A program made the position numbers and the translations under genes. Below are positions 8,737 through 17,767 of a stretch of DNA of 64,000 bases, in pieces; the stretch's first letter is position 1, and every line of letters starts with the position of its first letter. The notes below the pieces were generated by a model. The model was not told the DNA's origin. It did not search any database and was given only the letters and a program-made list of their open reading frames with translations. Location: NCBI RefSeq assembly GCF_024169245.1, contig NZ_JALJWP010000001.1, forward strand, positions 5,689,501-5,753,500, in the 5' to 3' direction. This DNA comes from Pseudomonas koreensis. Its GTDB lineage: Bacteria; Pseudomonadota; Gammaproteobacteria; Pseudomonadales; Pseudomonadaceae.

Positions 8737-9249
8737 ATGCCAGCAACACCCGCGCTTTTTCTACTGACCGCCCTGCTCCACGTCACGCCTTCCGAGGCCA
8801 CCACACTTCATCGCTGCCAGGCCGCTGACGGCAGTGTCACCTTCACGTCGATGAGCTGCGCGGTCGGCGAACAGCTGTCGATTCAGGAGGTTCATCCCTA
8901 TTCTCCCGGCTGGGTGGCAATCATGCCGGAGTTCAATCACGAAGCCGTGACAGGCATGAAAGACAACGGACGCGAACCGGGCATCGTCGGCGGCGCCGAA
9001 CACAAATGTGGAAACCTGATCGATAACAGGCAGCGGCGCGAAGCGATCATCAATCGGCGAGTGATTGCCGGCATGAGCCAGCGGGATGTCGAAAGCGCAC
9101 TGGGCAAGCCCGACAAGATCAACACGCGCACGTCGACCACGAGCTATCGTTACGACCTCAAGCGAGGCCGCAGTGCTCAAATTGATTTTGATGAAAGAGG
9201 CTGTGTGAAGGGAAAAGCCAAATCCCGGACAGCAAAAAGCCCGCGTTAA
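8737..9249 (+). CDS. Secreted DUF4124-type protein
   Basis: 170 residues. A signal peptide (MPATPALFLLTALLHVTPSEA) is followed by LHRCQAADGSVTFTSMSCAVGEQ, the DUF4124 pattern of an exported beta-strand motif with two cysteines. A second conserved part (MSQRDVESALGKPDKINTR...YDLKRGRSAQIDFDERGCV) resembles SmpA/OmlA-like BamE folds. GGAGGA seven bases upstream fixes the ATG. The stop codon lies inside the loop of the terminator. Probably periplasmic, function unknown. Confidence 0.8.
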   Translation: MPATPALFLLTALLHVTPSEATTLHRCQAADGSVTFTSMSCAVGEQLSIQEVHPYSPGWVAIMPEFNHEAVTGMKDNGREPGIVGGAEHKCGNLIDNRQRREAIINRRVIAGMSQRDVESALGKPDKINTRTSTTSYRYDLKRGRSAQIDFDERGCVKGKAKSRTAKSPR

Positions 9250-9262
9250 ACGCGGGCTTCTT
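9238..9262 (+). terminator. Terminator overlapping the end of the DUF4124-type gene
   Basis: AGCCCGCG-TTAAA-CGCGGGCT followed by TCTT. The TAA stop at 9247-9249 is in the loop, so the hairpin uses the last codons of the gene. Confidence 0.8.
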
Positions 9263-9268
9263 GGTATA

Positions 9269-9345
9269 TGGTGCACTCGACAGGATTCGAACCTGTGACC
9301 GCTCGGTTCGTAGCCGAGTACTCTATCCAGCTGAGCTACGAGTGC
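9269..9345 (-). tRNA. tRNA-Arg (anticodon ACG), copy 2 of tandem pair
   Basis: Cloverleaf with acceptor GCACTCG/CGAGTGC, anticodon stem CTCGG/CCGAG around loop CTACGAA (anticodon ACG), T loop TTCGAAT and encoded CCA. It is identical over its 77 bases to the copy at 9418-9494. Confidence 0.96.
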
Positions 9346-9417
9346 ATTTTGTGTTTTTAAACCAGACCACAACTGGTTGAAGCCGAGTTACTCACCTTAC
9401 AGCAAATAACTCTTAAA

Positions 9418-9494
9418 TGGTGCACTCGACAGGATTCGAACCTGTGACCGCTCGGTTCGTAGCCGAGTACTCTATCCAGCTGAGCTACGAGTGC
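9418..9494 (-). tRNA. tRNA-Arg (anticodon ACG), copy 1 of tandem pair
   Basis: Identical to the gene at 9269-9345, which lies 72 bases downstream in the direction of transcription. Both are probably processed from one transcript with tRNA-Ser. Confidence 0.96.
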
Positions 9495-9601
9495 ATTTGT
9501 TGCCGCGCATTATAGGCCGTCTAATCTCTATGTCAAACACTTTTTCTAGTAATTTCAACAACTTACAGAAGAAGCCAGATTACGACGTACTAAGCAAATA
9601 A

Positions 9602-9692
9602 TGGCGGAGAACGGGGGATTCGAACCCCCGACACCCTTTTGAGGTGTACTCCCTTAGCAGGGGAGCGCCTTCGGCCACTCGGCCAGCTCTCC
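9602..9692 (-). tRNA. tRNA-Ser (anticodon GCT)
   Basis: A class II tRNA of 91 bases: acceptor GGAGAGC/GTTCTCC, anticodon stem CTCCC/GGGAG around CTGCTAA (GCT, reading AGC/AGT), a long variable arm (ACACCTCAAAAGGGTGT), and encoded CCA. It is the first of three tRNA genes downstream of csrA. Confidence 0.96.
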
Positions 9693-9754
9693 GCAACACG
9701 GGGCGTATATTAACCAGCTTCTTCCCCGTTTGCAAACATAAAAATCGATAAAAA

Positions 9755-9943
9755 TTAATGGCTTGGTTCTTCGTCCTTCTCTTTCTTTATACGCAGGTAA
9801 ATTTCCTCACGGTGCACCGCAACCTCTTTCGGAGCGTTGACGCCGATACGCACCTGGTTTCCTTTGACGCCGAGCACGGTCACGGTGATTTCGCCGTCAC
9901 CGATAATCAGGCTTTCCGCGCACCGACGAGTCAGAATCAGCAT
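9755..9943 (-). CDS. csrA: Carbon storage / secondary metabolism regulator CsrA (RsmA)
   Basis: 62 residues: [20 protein letters not shown]..., the standard CsrA length and fold, with the RNA-binding Arg44 region ([12 protein letters not shown]). It binds GGA motifs in mRNA leaders and represses translation, controlled by RsmX/Y/Z-type small RNAs that are not in this window. It sits downstream of lysC and upstream of tRNA-Ser/Arg, the standard Pseudomonas position. Pseudomonads often carry additional RsmE-type paralogues elsewhere. Confidence 0.97.
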   Translation of the reverse strand: MLILTRRCAESLIIGDGEITVTVLGVKGNQVRIGVNAPKEVAVHREEIYLRIKKEKDEEPSH

Positions 9944-10086
9944 ACCTTTCTCCTTACGCCATTCATTTCAGGGACAACAGTCTGCAAAAAAAAGGCACCC
10001 GACCTACAACCGCAGCGATCGTAGCCCTACATGCCTGAGTATTGACCAGCGCGAGCAAAAGAACAGTTCCGGGGCTCACGCCATTC

Positions 10087-10117
10087 AAAAATAAAGGGCG
10101 CGGTCAGACCGCGCCCC
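10087..10117 (-). terminator. Probable terminator of lysC
   Basis: On the minus strand, a perfect GGGCGCGGTC/GACCGCGCCC hairpin followed by TTTATTTTT, 14 bases after the lysC stop. It separates lysC from csrA. Confidence 0.8.
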
Positions 10118-10130
10118 TCACAGAAGCGGA

Positions 10131-11372
10131 TTACTCGCCCTGACGGGCCGGAGCATCCAGTTCGAAAGCCGTGTGCAGCGCGCGCACGGCCAGTTCCAGG
10201 TACTTCTCTTCGATCACCACGGACACCTTGATTTCCGAAGTCGAGATCATCTGGATGTTGATGCTTTCTTTCGCCAGGGATTCGAACATGCGGCTGGCCA
10301 CGCCTGCGTGGGAACGCATGCCGACGCCGACGATCGAGACCTTGGCGATCCTGGTGTCGCCGACCACTTCACGGGCACCGATCTCGCGAGCGGTGTTTTC
10401 CAGCACGGTCTGTGCGGCCTGGTAGTCGTTGCGGTGCACGGTGAAGGTGAAGTCGGTGGTGTTATCGTGCGCGACGTTCTGCACGATCATGTCGACTTCG
10501 ATGTTCGCGGCACTGATCGGGCCGAGAATCTTGAAGGCCACGCCCGGGGTGTCTGGCACGCCACGGATGGTCAGCTTGGCTTCATCGCGGTTGAAAGCGA
10601 TGCCGGAAATGATCGGCTGTTCCATGGTTTCCTCTTCATCAATAGTAATGAGGGTGCCCGGACCCTCCTTGAAGCTGTGCAGTACGCGCAGCGGTACGTT
10701 GTACTTGCCGGCGAATTCCACCGCACGGATCTGCAACACCTTGGAACCGAGGCTGGCCATTTCCAGCATCTCTTCGAAGGTGATCTTGTCCAGACGCTGA
10801 GCGACCGGCACCACACGCGGGTCGGTGGTGTAGACACCATCGACGTCGGTGTAGATCTGGCACTCATCGGCCTTCAAGGCTGCGGCCAATGCCACGCCGG
10901 TAGTATCGGAACCGCCACGCCCGAGGGTGGTGATGTTGCCGTGCTCGTCGACGCCCTGGAAACCGGCGACAACCACCACGCGACCGGCCTTCAGATCACC
11001 GCGAATCTTCTGGTCATCAATCTGCAAGATACGCGCTTTATTGTGCGCACTGTCGGTCAGGATCCGCACCTGATTGCCGGTGTACGACACCGCAGGCACA
11101 CCGCGCTTGATCAGCGCCATGGCCAACAGGGCAATCGTCACCTGCTCACCGGTGGAAACGATCACGTCCAGCTCGCGCGGAACAGGTTGCGCCTCGCCAC
11201 TGATTTGCTTGGCCAGATCGATCAGACGGTTGGTTTCGCCGCTCATTGCAGACAGCACAACCACCAGGTCATCGCCGGCATCGCGGAATTTCTTAACCTT
11301 GTCGGCGACCTGCTCGATTCTCTCGACAGTGCCGACCGAGGTGCCTCCAAATTTCTGTACGATCAAAGCCAT
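10131..11372 (-). CDS. lysC: Aspartate kinase LysC
   Basis: 413 residues. The N-terminal kinase domain starts MALIVQKFGGTSVG (the KFGGTSV signature) and includes GRGGSDTTGVALA. Two C-terminal ACT domains (about 265-410) bind Lys/Thr for feedback control. It makes aspartyl phosphate, the first step to Lys, Met, Thr and diaminopimelate. The start MALIVQ is the family norm; an in-frame start seven codons upstream is rejected. It follows alaS with a short gap. Confidence 0.96.
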   Translation of the reverse strand: MALIVQKFGGTSVGTVERIEQVADKVKKFRDAGDDLVVVLSAMSGETNRLIDLAKQISGEAQPVPRELDVIVSTGEQVTIALLAMALIKRGVPAVSYTGNQVRILTDSAHNKARILQIDDQKIRGDLKAGRVVVVAGFQGVDEHGNITTLGRGGSDTTGVALAAALKADECQIYTDVDGVYTTDPRVVPVAQRLDKITFEEMLEMASLGSKVLQIRAVEFAGKYNVPLRVLHSFKEGPGTLITIDEEETMEQPIISGIAFNRDEAKLTIRGVPDTPGVAFKILGPISAANIEVDMIVQNVAHDNTTDFTFTVHRNDYQAAQTVLENTAREIGAREVVGDTRIAKVSIVGVGMRSHAGVASRMFESLAKESINIQMISTSEIKVSVVIEEKYLELAVRALHTAFELDAPARQGE

Positions 11373-11462
11373 TTCAAAGCCGCCTCTGCCCATGAAGGGC
11401 GCCCAATAATCTTTCGAACAGTCGCCAGGCCCGCTACTGGACTGCGGACCCGGCGAGCCGTC

Positions 11463-14078
11463 TTATAAAGCCTGCTCGACGAATGGAACGGTCAGCGCCA
11501 GTGCGCCATCCAGCGCAGCGGCATCGACACCACCGCCCTGCGCCATGTCCGGACGACCACCGCCCTTCCCGCCCACTGCCGCAGCAGCCTGTTTCATCAA
11601 ATCACCGGCTTTGAGTTGGCCAGTCAGGTCCTTGGTTACGCCTGCAACCAGTACGACCTTTTCCTCATGGACACCGCCGAGCAGGATCACTGCGCGGCCG
11701 AGTTTGTTTTTCAGCTGATCGACCAGCGCCAGCAGCGCCTTGCCATCCTGGCCGTCCAGACGGGCGGCCAGCACCTTCACATCCTTGACGTCCACCGCCG
11801 AGGCCGACAGATCGTCGCCCGCAGCGCTGGCTGCCTTGGCCTGCAACTGCTCAAGTTGTTTCTCCAGCAGACGGTTGCGCTCAAGTACCGCCGAGAGCTT
11901 GTCGATCAGGTTGTCGCGGCTGCCCTTGACCAGGCTGGCCGCTTCCTTGAGTTGTTCTTCTGCCGCGTTCAAGTAGGCCAGGGCCGCAGCACCAGTGACC
12001 GCCTCGATACGACGCACGCCCGATGCCACACCGCCTTCGCTGATGATTTTCAGCAGGCCGATGTCGCCGGTACGGTTGGCGTGGATACCGCCGCACAGTT
12101 CGACGGAGAAGTCGCCCATGCTCAGCACACGCACGCTGTCGCCGTACTTCTCGCCGAACAGCGCCATGGCGCCTTTGTTCTTCGCTGTTTCGATATCGGT
12201 TTCTTCGGTTTCAACCGCGGAGTTCTTGCGAATCTCGGCGTTGACGATTTCTTCCAGCTGCTTGATCTGTTCTGGCTTGATCGCTTCAAAGTGGCTGAAG
12301 TCGAAACGCAGACGCTGACTGTCGACCAACGAACCTTTCTGCTGCACGTGCTCGCCCAGCACCTGACGCAGAGCGGCGTGCAGCAAGTGGGTGGCCGAGT
12401 GGTTCAGCGCGGTGGCGTGACGCACTTCGGCGTCGACGTGGGTTTGCACCGGCGCGCCAATGGTCAGGCTGCCGGAGGCCAGCACGCCGTGGTGCAGGAA
12501 CGCGCCGCCGGTCTTGGTGGTATCGCGCACGTCAAAACGGCTGTCGCCGGCCTGAATGAAACCGCAGTCGCCGATCTGGCCACCGGACTCGGCGTAGAAC
12601 GGCGTCTGGTTGAGCACGATCACGCCTTCCTGACCTTCGCTCAGAATGTCGACCGACTGACCGTCCTTATAGATGGCGACGATTTTGGCCGAGCCGCTGG
12701 TGGCGGCGTAACCGGTGAATTCGGTGGCGACATCAACCTTGACCAGGGTGTTGTAGTCCAGACCGAACGAGCTGGCCGAACGTGCGCGAACACGCTGGGC
12801 TTCCATCTCGCGTTCGAAGCCGACCTCGTCGACGGTCAGGCCGCGTTCGCGAGCGATGTCGGCGGTCAGGTCCATCGGGAAACCGTAGGTGTCGTAGAGT
12901 TTGAACACCACGTCGCCCGGCACCACGGTGCCTTTGAGCTCGGCCAGATCCTGCTCGAGGATTTTCAGGCCGTGCTCCAGGGTCTTGGAGAACTGCTCTT
13001 CTTCAGCCTTGAGCACGCGCTCGATGTTGCTTTGCTGCTTCTTCAGTTCCGGGAAGGCTTCGCCCATCTCGGCAACCAGCGCCGCGACGATCTTGTAGAA
13101 GAAGCTGCCGGTGGCGCCGAGCTTGTTGCCGTGACGGCAGGCGCGACGGATGATCCGGCGCAGCACGTAACCGCGACCTTCGTTGGACGGCAGCACGCCG
13201 TCGGCGATCAGGAAACCGCAGGAACGGATGTGGTCGGAGACGACTTTGAGCGACGACTGATCGCCATTTTCGCAGCCGATCGCTTCAGCCGAAGCCTTGA
13301 GCAGGTTCTTGAACAGGTCGATGTCATAGTTGGAATTGACGTGCTGCATCACCGCACTGATCCGCTCCAGGCCCATGCCGGTGTCCACCGACGGCGCTGG
13401 CAACGGATGCAACACGCCATCGGCGGTGCGGTTGAACTGCATGAACACGTTGTTCCATATCTCGATGTAGCGGTCGCCATCCTCTTCCGGCGAGCCCGGC
13501 GGGCCGCCCCAGATGTGCTCGCCGTGATCGTAGAAAATCTCGGTGCACGGGCCGCACGGACCGGTATCGCCCATGGTCCAGAAGTTGTCGGAGGCGTACG
13601 GCGCGCCCTTGTTGTCGCCGATGCGGATCATGCGCTCGGCCGGTACACCGATTTTCTGTGTCCAGATGTCATACGCCTCGTCGTCGGTGGCGTAGACGGT
13701 GACCCAGAGCTTTTCCTTCGGCAGCTTGAGCACGCCGGTGAGGAAGGTCCAGGCGAAGGTGATCGCGTCGTGCTTGAAGTAGTCGCCGAAGCTGAAGTTG
13801 CCGAGCATTTCGAAGAACGTGTGGTGACGCGCGGTGTAACCGACGTTTTCCAGGTCACTGTTCTTGCCGCCGGCGCGCACGCATTTCTGGCTGCTGGTGG
13901 CACGGGTGTACGCACGTTTTTCCTGGCCCAGGAAGCAGTCCTTGAACTGGTTCATCCCCGCGTTGGTGAACAGCAGGGTTGGGTCGTTGCCCGGAATCAA
14001 AGAGCTGGAGGCTACACGGGTGTGGCCTTGCTCTTCGAAGAAGCGAAGGAAGGCTTCACGGATTTCTGCGCTTTTCAT
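11463..14078 (-). CDS. alaS: Alanyl-tRNA synthetase
   Basis: 871 residues beginning [19 protein letters not shown]. Class II catalytic core with [20 protein letters not shown], then the editing domain with zinc ligands ([18 protein letters not shown]), then the C-terminal coiled coil and the [16 protein letters not shown]1 domain. Charges tRNA-Ala and hydrolyses mischarged Ser/Gly. Length is standard. First gene of the alaS-lysC-csrA group. A 22-codon upstream in-frame extension is rejected because families start at MKSAEIR. Confidence 0.97.
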   Translation of the reverse strand: MKSAEIREAFLRFFEEQGHTRVASSSLIPGNDPTLLFTNAGMNQFKDCFLGQEKRAYTRATSSQKCVRAGGKNSDLENVGYTARHHTFFEMLGNFSFGDYFKHDAITFAWTFLTGVLKLPKEKLWVTVYATDDEAYDIWTQKIGVPAERMIRIGDNKGAPYASDNFWTMGDTGPCGPCTEIFYDHGEHIWGGPPGSPEEDGDRYIEIWNNVFMQFNRTADGVLHPLPAPSVDTGMGLERISAVMQHVNSNYDIDLFKNLLKASAEAIGCENGDQSSLKVVSDHIRSCGFLIADGVLPSNEGRGYVLRRIIRRACRHGNKLGATGSFFYKIVAALVAEMGEAFPELKKQQSNIERVLKAEEEQFSKTLEHGLKILEQDLAELKGTVVPGDVVFKLYDTYGFPMDLTADIARERGLTVDEVGFEREMEAQRVRARSASSFGLDYNTLVKVDVATEFTGYAATSGSAKIVAIYKDGQSVDILSEGQEGVIVLNQTPFYAESGGQIGDCGFIQAGDSRFDVRDTTKTGGAFLHHGVLASGSLTIGAPVQTHVDAEVRHATALNHSATHLLHAALRQVLGEHVQQKGSLVDSQRLRFDFSHFEAIKPEQIKQLEEIVNAEIRKNSAVETEETDIETAKNKGAMALFGEKYGDSVRVLSMGDFSVELCGGIHANRTGDIGLLKIISEGGVASGVRRIEAVTGAAALAYLNAAEEQLKEAASLVKGSRDNLIDKLSAVLERNRLLEKQLEQLQAKAASAAGDDLSASAVDVKDVKVLAARLDGQDGKALLALVDQLKNKLGRAVILLGGVHEEKVVLVAGVTKDLTGQLKAGDLMKQAAAAVGGKGGGRPDMAQGGGVDAAALDGALALTVPFVEQAL

Positions 14079-14224
14079 TAGGTTCTTCCACGGAGGCTGC
14101 GGCCAAAGGCCTGTTCGAAACGTCGTGAGACGAAGCGACGGCAAAGGGCCGCATTATATCGGCCCTGCGCGCGGGGTACAGCGTGTTTATACGATAGAAA
14201 CGGTCAATTGGACGGCTAACGCTG

Positions 14225-15229
14225 TCACTTGCGCGAAAATTCGACGAATGCCGCGATCACTTGCTCGATTTGCGCGCGGCTGACGTCCATGTGCGTGACC
14301 ATGCGCAAGCGCACAGCGGCGCTGAGCTTGATCCCGCGTTCGCCAGCGAAGGCTTTGAGCGCTTCGGCCTTGTCGCCCATTTGCACATACACCATATTGG
14401 TTTGCACAGGTTCGACGACGAAACCGGCCTCACGCAGACCATCGACGAGCACCTGCGCGTTGGCGTGATCGTCGGCCAGCCGTTCAATATGGTGATCCAG
14501 CGCGTACAACCCCGCCGCCGCCAGCAACCCGGCCTGACGCATGCCGCCGCCAACCATTTTGCGCAAGCGCCGCGCTTTACCGATCAACTGTTCTGAGCCA
14601 CACAGCACCGAGCCGACCGGCGCGCCAAGACCTTTGGACAGACACACCGACACCGAATCGAAATGCTGGGTGATCTCGCGGGCATCGACGCCGAGTCTGA
14701 CCGCCGCGTTGTACAGCCGCGCGCCGTCCAGGTGCAATTGCAGGCCATGCTCCTGAGTAAAGCGCCGGGCACGCGCCAGATATTCCAGCGGCAGCACCTT
14801 GCCCTGCATGGTGTTTTCCAGCGCCAGCAGGCGCGTGCGGGCGAAATGGAAGTCGTCCGGTTTGATCGCCGCCGCGACCTGATCCAGATCCAGCGAACCG
14901 TCGGCCTGCACTTCCAGCGGCTGCGGCTGGATCGAGCCGAGCACCGCCGCCCCGCCACCCTCGTACTTATAGGTGTGTGCCTGTTGACCGACGATGTACT
15001 CGTCGCCACGCTCGCAGTGCGCCATCAGGCCGAGCAGGTTGCTCATGGTCCCGGTCGGCACGAACAGCGCGGCGGCAAAACCCAGGCGTTTGGCCAGTTC
15101 GGCCTCGAGGCGATTGACCGTTGGATCTTCGCCGTACACATCGTCCCCGGTGTCCGCTGCGGTCATCGCATCGAGCATGGCGGGAGTCGGTTGGGTGACG
15201 GTGTCGCTGCGAAGATCGATAACACTCAT
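14225..15229 (-). CDS. ltaE: Low-specificity L-threonine aldolase
   Basis: 334 residues, [19 protein letters not shown] at the start, with the PLP-binding Lys in [14 protein letters not shown]. It cleaves L-threonine and L-allo-threonine to glycine and acetaldehyde. Fold type I PLP enzyme, full length. Located between alaS and the lumazine synthase locus, on its own transcript. Confidence 0.93.
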   Translation of the reverse strand: MSVIDLRSDTVTQPTPAMLDAMTAADTGDDVYGEDPTVNRLEAELAKRLGFAAALFVPTGTMSNLLGLMAHCERGDEYIVGQQAHTYKYEGGGAAVLGSIQPQPLEVQADGSLDLDQVAAAIKPDDFHFARTRLLALENTMQGKVLPLEYLARARRFTQEHGLQLHLDGARLYNAAVRLGVDAREITQHFDSVSVCLSKGLGAPVGSVLCGSEQLIGKARRLRKMVGGGMRQAGLLAAAGLYALDHHIERLADDHANAQVLVDGLREAGFVVEPVQTNMVYVQMGDKAEALKAFAGERGIKLSAAVRLRMVTHMDVSRAQIEQVIAAFVEFSRK

Positions 15230-15352
15230 GAACCTGGCCTCAAGTCAGCAGGGGAAATCCCTTTGTGAAGTGGGATTACTGCGGTCATCGCGCGGATTAA
15301 TCAAGCCTTGAACAAGGAAAAATCCTTTTCTTCCTCAAGCGCACACCGCCAA

Positions 15353-15442
15353 TGTGGGAGCGAGCCTGCTCGCGAACGCGGAGTAAGAGTCAGCATATTC
15401 GTTGAATGTGAAGCCGCTTTCGCGAGCAGGCTCGCTCCCACA
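15353..15442. repeat. Paired REP element (REPIN), type TGTGGGAGCGAGCC
   Basis: TGTGGGAGCGAGCCTGCTCG (continuing CGA) at 15353-15375 is repeated in inverted orientation at 15420-15442, with 44 bases between. Same family as at 38311, 53943 and 63793. Confidence 0.9.
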
Positions 15443-15487
15443 GGGGTTATGTGTTAAAAATCCTGCGCCGCCCTCCTTCGGGCGGCA

Positions 15488-15660
15488 CAAACGTTCTCAG
15501 GGCGGGGTGCAATTCCCCACCGGCGGTAATTGCGCGCAATGCGCATAGCCCGCGAGCGCTTGGCGCTGCACATGACTTGGGTCGGGTGCGTCGGCAAGGT
15601 CAGCAGACCCGGTGTGATCCCGGGGCCGACGGTCATAGTCCGGATGAAGAGAGAACGGGA
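15488..15660 (+). ncRNA. FMN riboswitch (RFN element)
   Basis: The conserved RFN blocks appear in order: TTCTCAGGGCGGGGTG at 15494, CCCCACCGGCGGTAAT, AGCCCGCGAGCGC, GACCCGGTG...CCGGGGCCGACGGT, and CATAGTCCGGATGAAGAGAG ending at 15656. It is directly upstream of the lumazine synthase gene at 15764. By analogy, FMN binding shuts down expression. The span from 15657 to 15740 should carry the expression platform; I do not see a classical T-tract terminator, so control of ribosome access is more likely. Confidence 0.95.
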
Positions 15661-15763
15661 TTGACGCCAAAGGGCCGTCCGCGTGCATTCGTGCCTGCGC
15701 TCGCACCCTTGCATCCCTTTCGATTCATAACGCCCTGTTTTTCACACAAACAGGAGTCAGAAC

Positions 15764-16273
15764 ATGCAACCCACCGCTATCGACAGCAAAAGCAAACACC
15801 CACAGGGCGAGCGCGTCGCGTTCATTCAGGCCTGCTGGCACAAGGAAATCGTCGACCAGAGCCGCAAAGGCTTCGTCGCCGAGATGCTGGCTCAGGGTTA
15901 TCAGGAAGCGGACATCGATTTCTTCGAAGTCGGCGGCGCTTTTGAAATGCCCCTGCACGCCAAGCTGCTGGCCAAGTCCGGCCGTTACGCTGGCATTATC
16001 GCCGCCGCTTTGGTGGTGGACGGCGGCATTTATCGCCACGAATTCGTCGCGCAATCGGTGGTCAGCGGCCTGATGCAGGTGCAGCTGGAAACCGAAGTGC
16101 CGGTGTTCTCGGTGTCGCTGACCCCGCATCACTTTCATTCGGGCGAAGAACACCAGAAGTTCTTCTTCGAACACTTTGTGCACAAGGGTCAGGAAGCGGC
16201 GCGGACTTGCGCGGATACGCTGCAGAAAGTTCGTGCGCTGCGTCGAACCGAGCCGCGCGCTGTAGCGGTCTGA
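15764..16273 (+). CDS. ribH2: 6,7-dimethyl-8-ribityllumazine synthase, type II (RibH2-like)
   Basis: 169 residues, MQPTAIDSKSKHPQGERVAF at the start. Substrate-site segments FIQACWHKEIVDQ, FEVGGAFEMPLHAK, DGGIYRHEFVAQSV and SVSLTPHHFHSG match the divergent decameric type II lumazine synthases (as in Brucella and rhizobia) rather than the main RibH of the nusB-linked operon. It makes the riboflavin precursor from the butanone phosphate and pyrimidine substrates. It is alone behind the FMN riboswitch, with a good AGGAG at 15752. Confidence 0.92.
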   Translation: MQPTAIDSKSKHPQGERVAFIQACWHKEIVDQSRKGFVAEMLAQGYQEADIDFFEVGGAFEMPLHAKLLAKSGRYAGIIAAALVVDGGIYRHEFVAQSVVSGLMQVQLETEVPVFSVSLTPHHFHSGEEHQKFFFEHFVHKGQEAARTCADTLQKVRALRRTEPRAVAV

Positions 16274-16281
16274 TTCTCACA

Positions 16282-16390
16282 TGATCGTTCCCACGCTCTG
16301 CGTGGGAATGCCTCAATGGACGCTCTGCGTCCGCTGTTGGGACGCGGAGCGTCCCGGGCTGCATTCCCACGCGGAGCGTGGGAACGATCA
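16282..16390. repeat. Nested palindromic repeat, type GATCGTTCCCACGC
   Basis: TGATCGTTCCCACGCTCTGC runs into GTGGGAATG; an inverted copy ends at 16390. Between the two lies a second pair (GGACGCTCTGCGTCC and GGGACGCGGAGCGTCCC). It fills the gap between the convergent ribH2 and astE genes and could form a large cruciform that ends both transcripts. Confidence 0.85.
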
Positions 16391-16399
16391 CAACCTGGG

Positions 16400-17407
16400 T
16401 CAGGCGAGGTTTTCGTCAGTGGTCGGGACGATCAGGATGCCGGCGCGCAGGCCGTTCTTGACCTTGGGATTGGGGAAGATGATGCGCGCGCCCTGCTCTT
16501 CGATCACCCAGCGGGTATTGGCCAGGTCTTCGGCCAGCACATAACCCGGTTCCAGCTCGGAAAAGTTCTCGATGTCCGCCGGCAGGTTCAGGCGGAACGC
16601 ATCGCTGTGCTTGATGATTTCCCGCGCCACGCTGAACAGCTGCAAACCGTCCAGCCCTTCTTCTGTCTCCGGCTCAGTGCCTTCGATGATCTGCTTCAGA
16701 CGGGTTTCCAGCAGTGAGACGTTGACGCCGTCGTTCTGTCCGAACGGCCGCGCCTTGCCCAGTTCCAGGGTGAAAGCCTCGGCGTCGAGCTTGTCGTAGG
16801 TATACGAACTGAACACGATCGACGGCTTGTTCTGCAACAGCACTGCTTCCATGCCGGCGGCGCGCAGTCGCGCCAGTTCACGACGGGAATGCTGGCGCCC
16901 TTCCTTCCACGGGTACAAGGCGAACTGTTCGATCTTCGAACCGCGTATCGCCGTGTGCAGGTCGTAGTGCAGACGCTGGCGCTCGGGCTTGCTGAAGAAA
17001 CTCGCCGCCAGCCGCTCCAGCTCACAGGCGCGCAAGGCTTCCGAGCCGCTGCTTTGTTCGTGGCGGCCGTTGAACAGCCGATTGACGTCCTGCTCGACGA
17101 AACGCTCACCCTTGCGAATCGCTTCCGGGTTGCCGAACAGGAACAGAATGCGTGCGCGCGGCTTCAAGTCGCCGCGTGCGATGTCGTGCAGCAACCGATC
17201 GAGCAACTCGATCGGTGCGGTTTCATTGCCGTGGATGCCTGCCGAGAGCAGCAGGTCCAGGCCATTGTCGCGCGCTTCCGGGGGCCGCACTTCCAACGCC
17301 CCTTCGCTCAACCAGCGCATGCGCACGCCTTCGACAGTCAGTTGAGTCTTCTCCGCCGGTTCGCGGCCGGCGAGGGTCAGTTCAAGCAGTTTGCCGAGGG
17401 CGAGCAT
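16400..17407 (-). CDS. astE: Succinylglutamate desuccinylase AstE (AruE)
   Basis: 335 residues. Zinc carboxypeptidase-like fold: [13 protein letters not shown] with the first His/Glu ligands, [10 protein letters not shown] with the third His, and a C-terminal beta barrel. Last enzyme of the AST pathway; releases succinate and glutamate from N-succinylglutamate. Last gene of the operon. Length matches the family. Confidence 0.95.
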   Translation of the reverse strand: MLALGKLLELTLAGREPAEKTQLTVEGVRMRWLSEGALEVRPPEARDNGLDLLLSAGIHGNETAPIELLDRLLHDIARGDLKPRARILFLFGNPEAIRKGERFVEQDVNRLFNGRHEQSSGSEALRACELERLAASFFSKPERQRLHYDLHTAIRGSKIEQFALYPWKEGRQHSRRELARLRAAGMEAVLLQNKPSIVFSSYTYDKLDAEAFTLELGKARPFGQNDGVNVSLLETRLKQIIEGTEPETEEGLDGLQLFSVAREIIKHSDAFRLNLPADIENFSELEPGYVLAEDLANTRWVIEEQGARIIFPNPKVKNGLRAGILIVPTTDENLA

Positions 17408-17419
17408 AGAGCGGTTTCC

Positions 17420-17710
17420 TTAGTGGTCGTGGTTGCAATCCGGGCCGTGTACGTGATCCTCGTCAGCGCCGAGATCAGCCGGTTCCATTTCCAGTTGCAG
17501 ACTTACCAGATTAGTCGCCAATGGGCGCAGCAGCAGGTTGGCGTACTCTTCGTCACCTTCCTCGACGTCCACGCCGATCAGCAGCTGGCCACGGCCGTCC
17601 TGCTGGATCCACAGCTCTTTGCCTTGCCACATGACCGCCACGCGGGTGCACGAGGTTTGCAATTGCGTGCCGTCGGTGTCTTCAAGGATCAGCTGCAGGG
17701 AATCGCTCAT
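17420..17710 (-). CDS. Small conserved protein of the AST operon, His-rich C-terminus
   Basis: 96 residues, MSDSLQLILEDTDGTQLQTS at the start, mostly beta strands, ending in the metal-binding-like tail HVHGPDCNHDH. Database records often call this family topoisomerase II; I see no topoisomerase motif and treat that name as an error. It lies between astB and astE with tight spacing (12 bases to astE), so it is co-transcribed. The same gene lies at this place in P. aeruginosa. A metal-related accessory role for the zinc enzyme AstE is only a guess. Confidence 0.8.
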   Translation of the reverse strand: MSDSLQLILEDTDGTQLQTSCTRVAVMWQGKELWIQQDGRGQLLIGVDVEEGDEEYANLLLRPLATNLVSLQLEMEPADLGADEDHVHGPDCNHDH

Positions 17711-17767
17711 GTTTTTACTCTCTTGGGGTGACACGCCGCGCGCCGCATTCAGGCAGCGCGCCGGCGA

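Noticed and set aside
11616..14081. Long open frame on the plus strand opposite alaS (over 800 codons)
   Set aside because: It is the mirror of a GC-rich conserved gene; its translation is His/Gly/Val-rich with no domain, and alaS is certain.
15353..15442. Series of inverted repeats as a possible CRISPR array
   Set aside because: The repeats are paired palindromes spread over the whole window with no regular spacers, typical of REP elements, and no cas genes are present.
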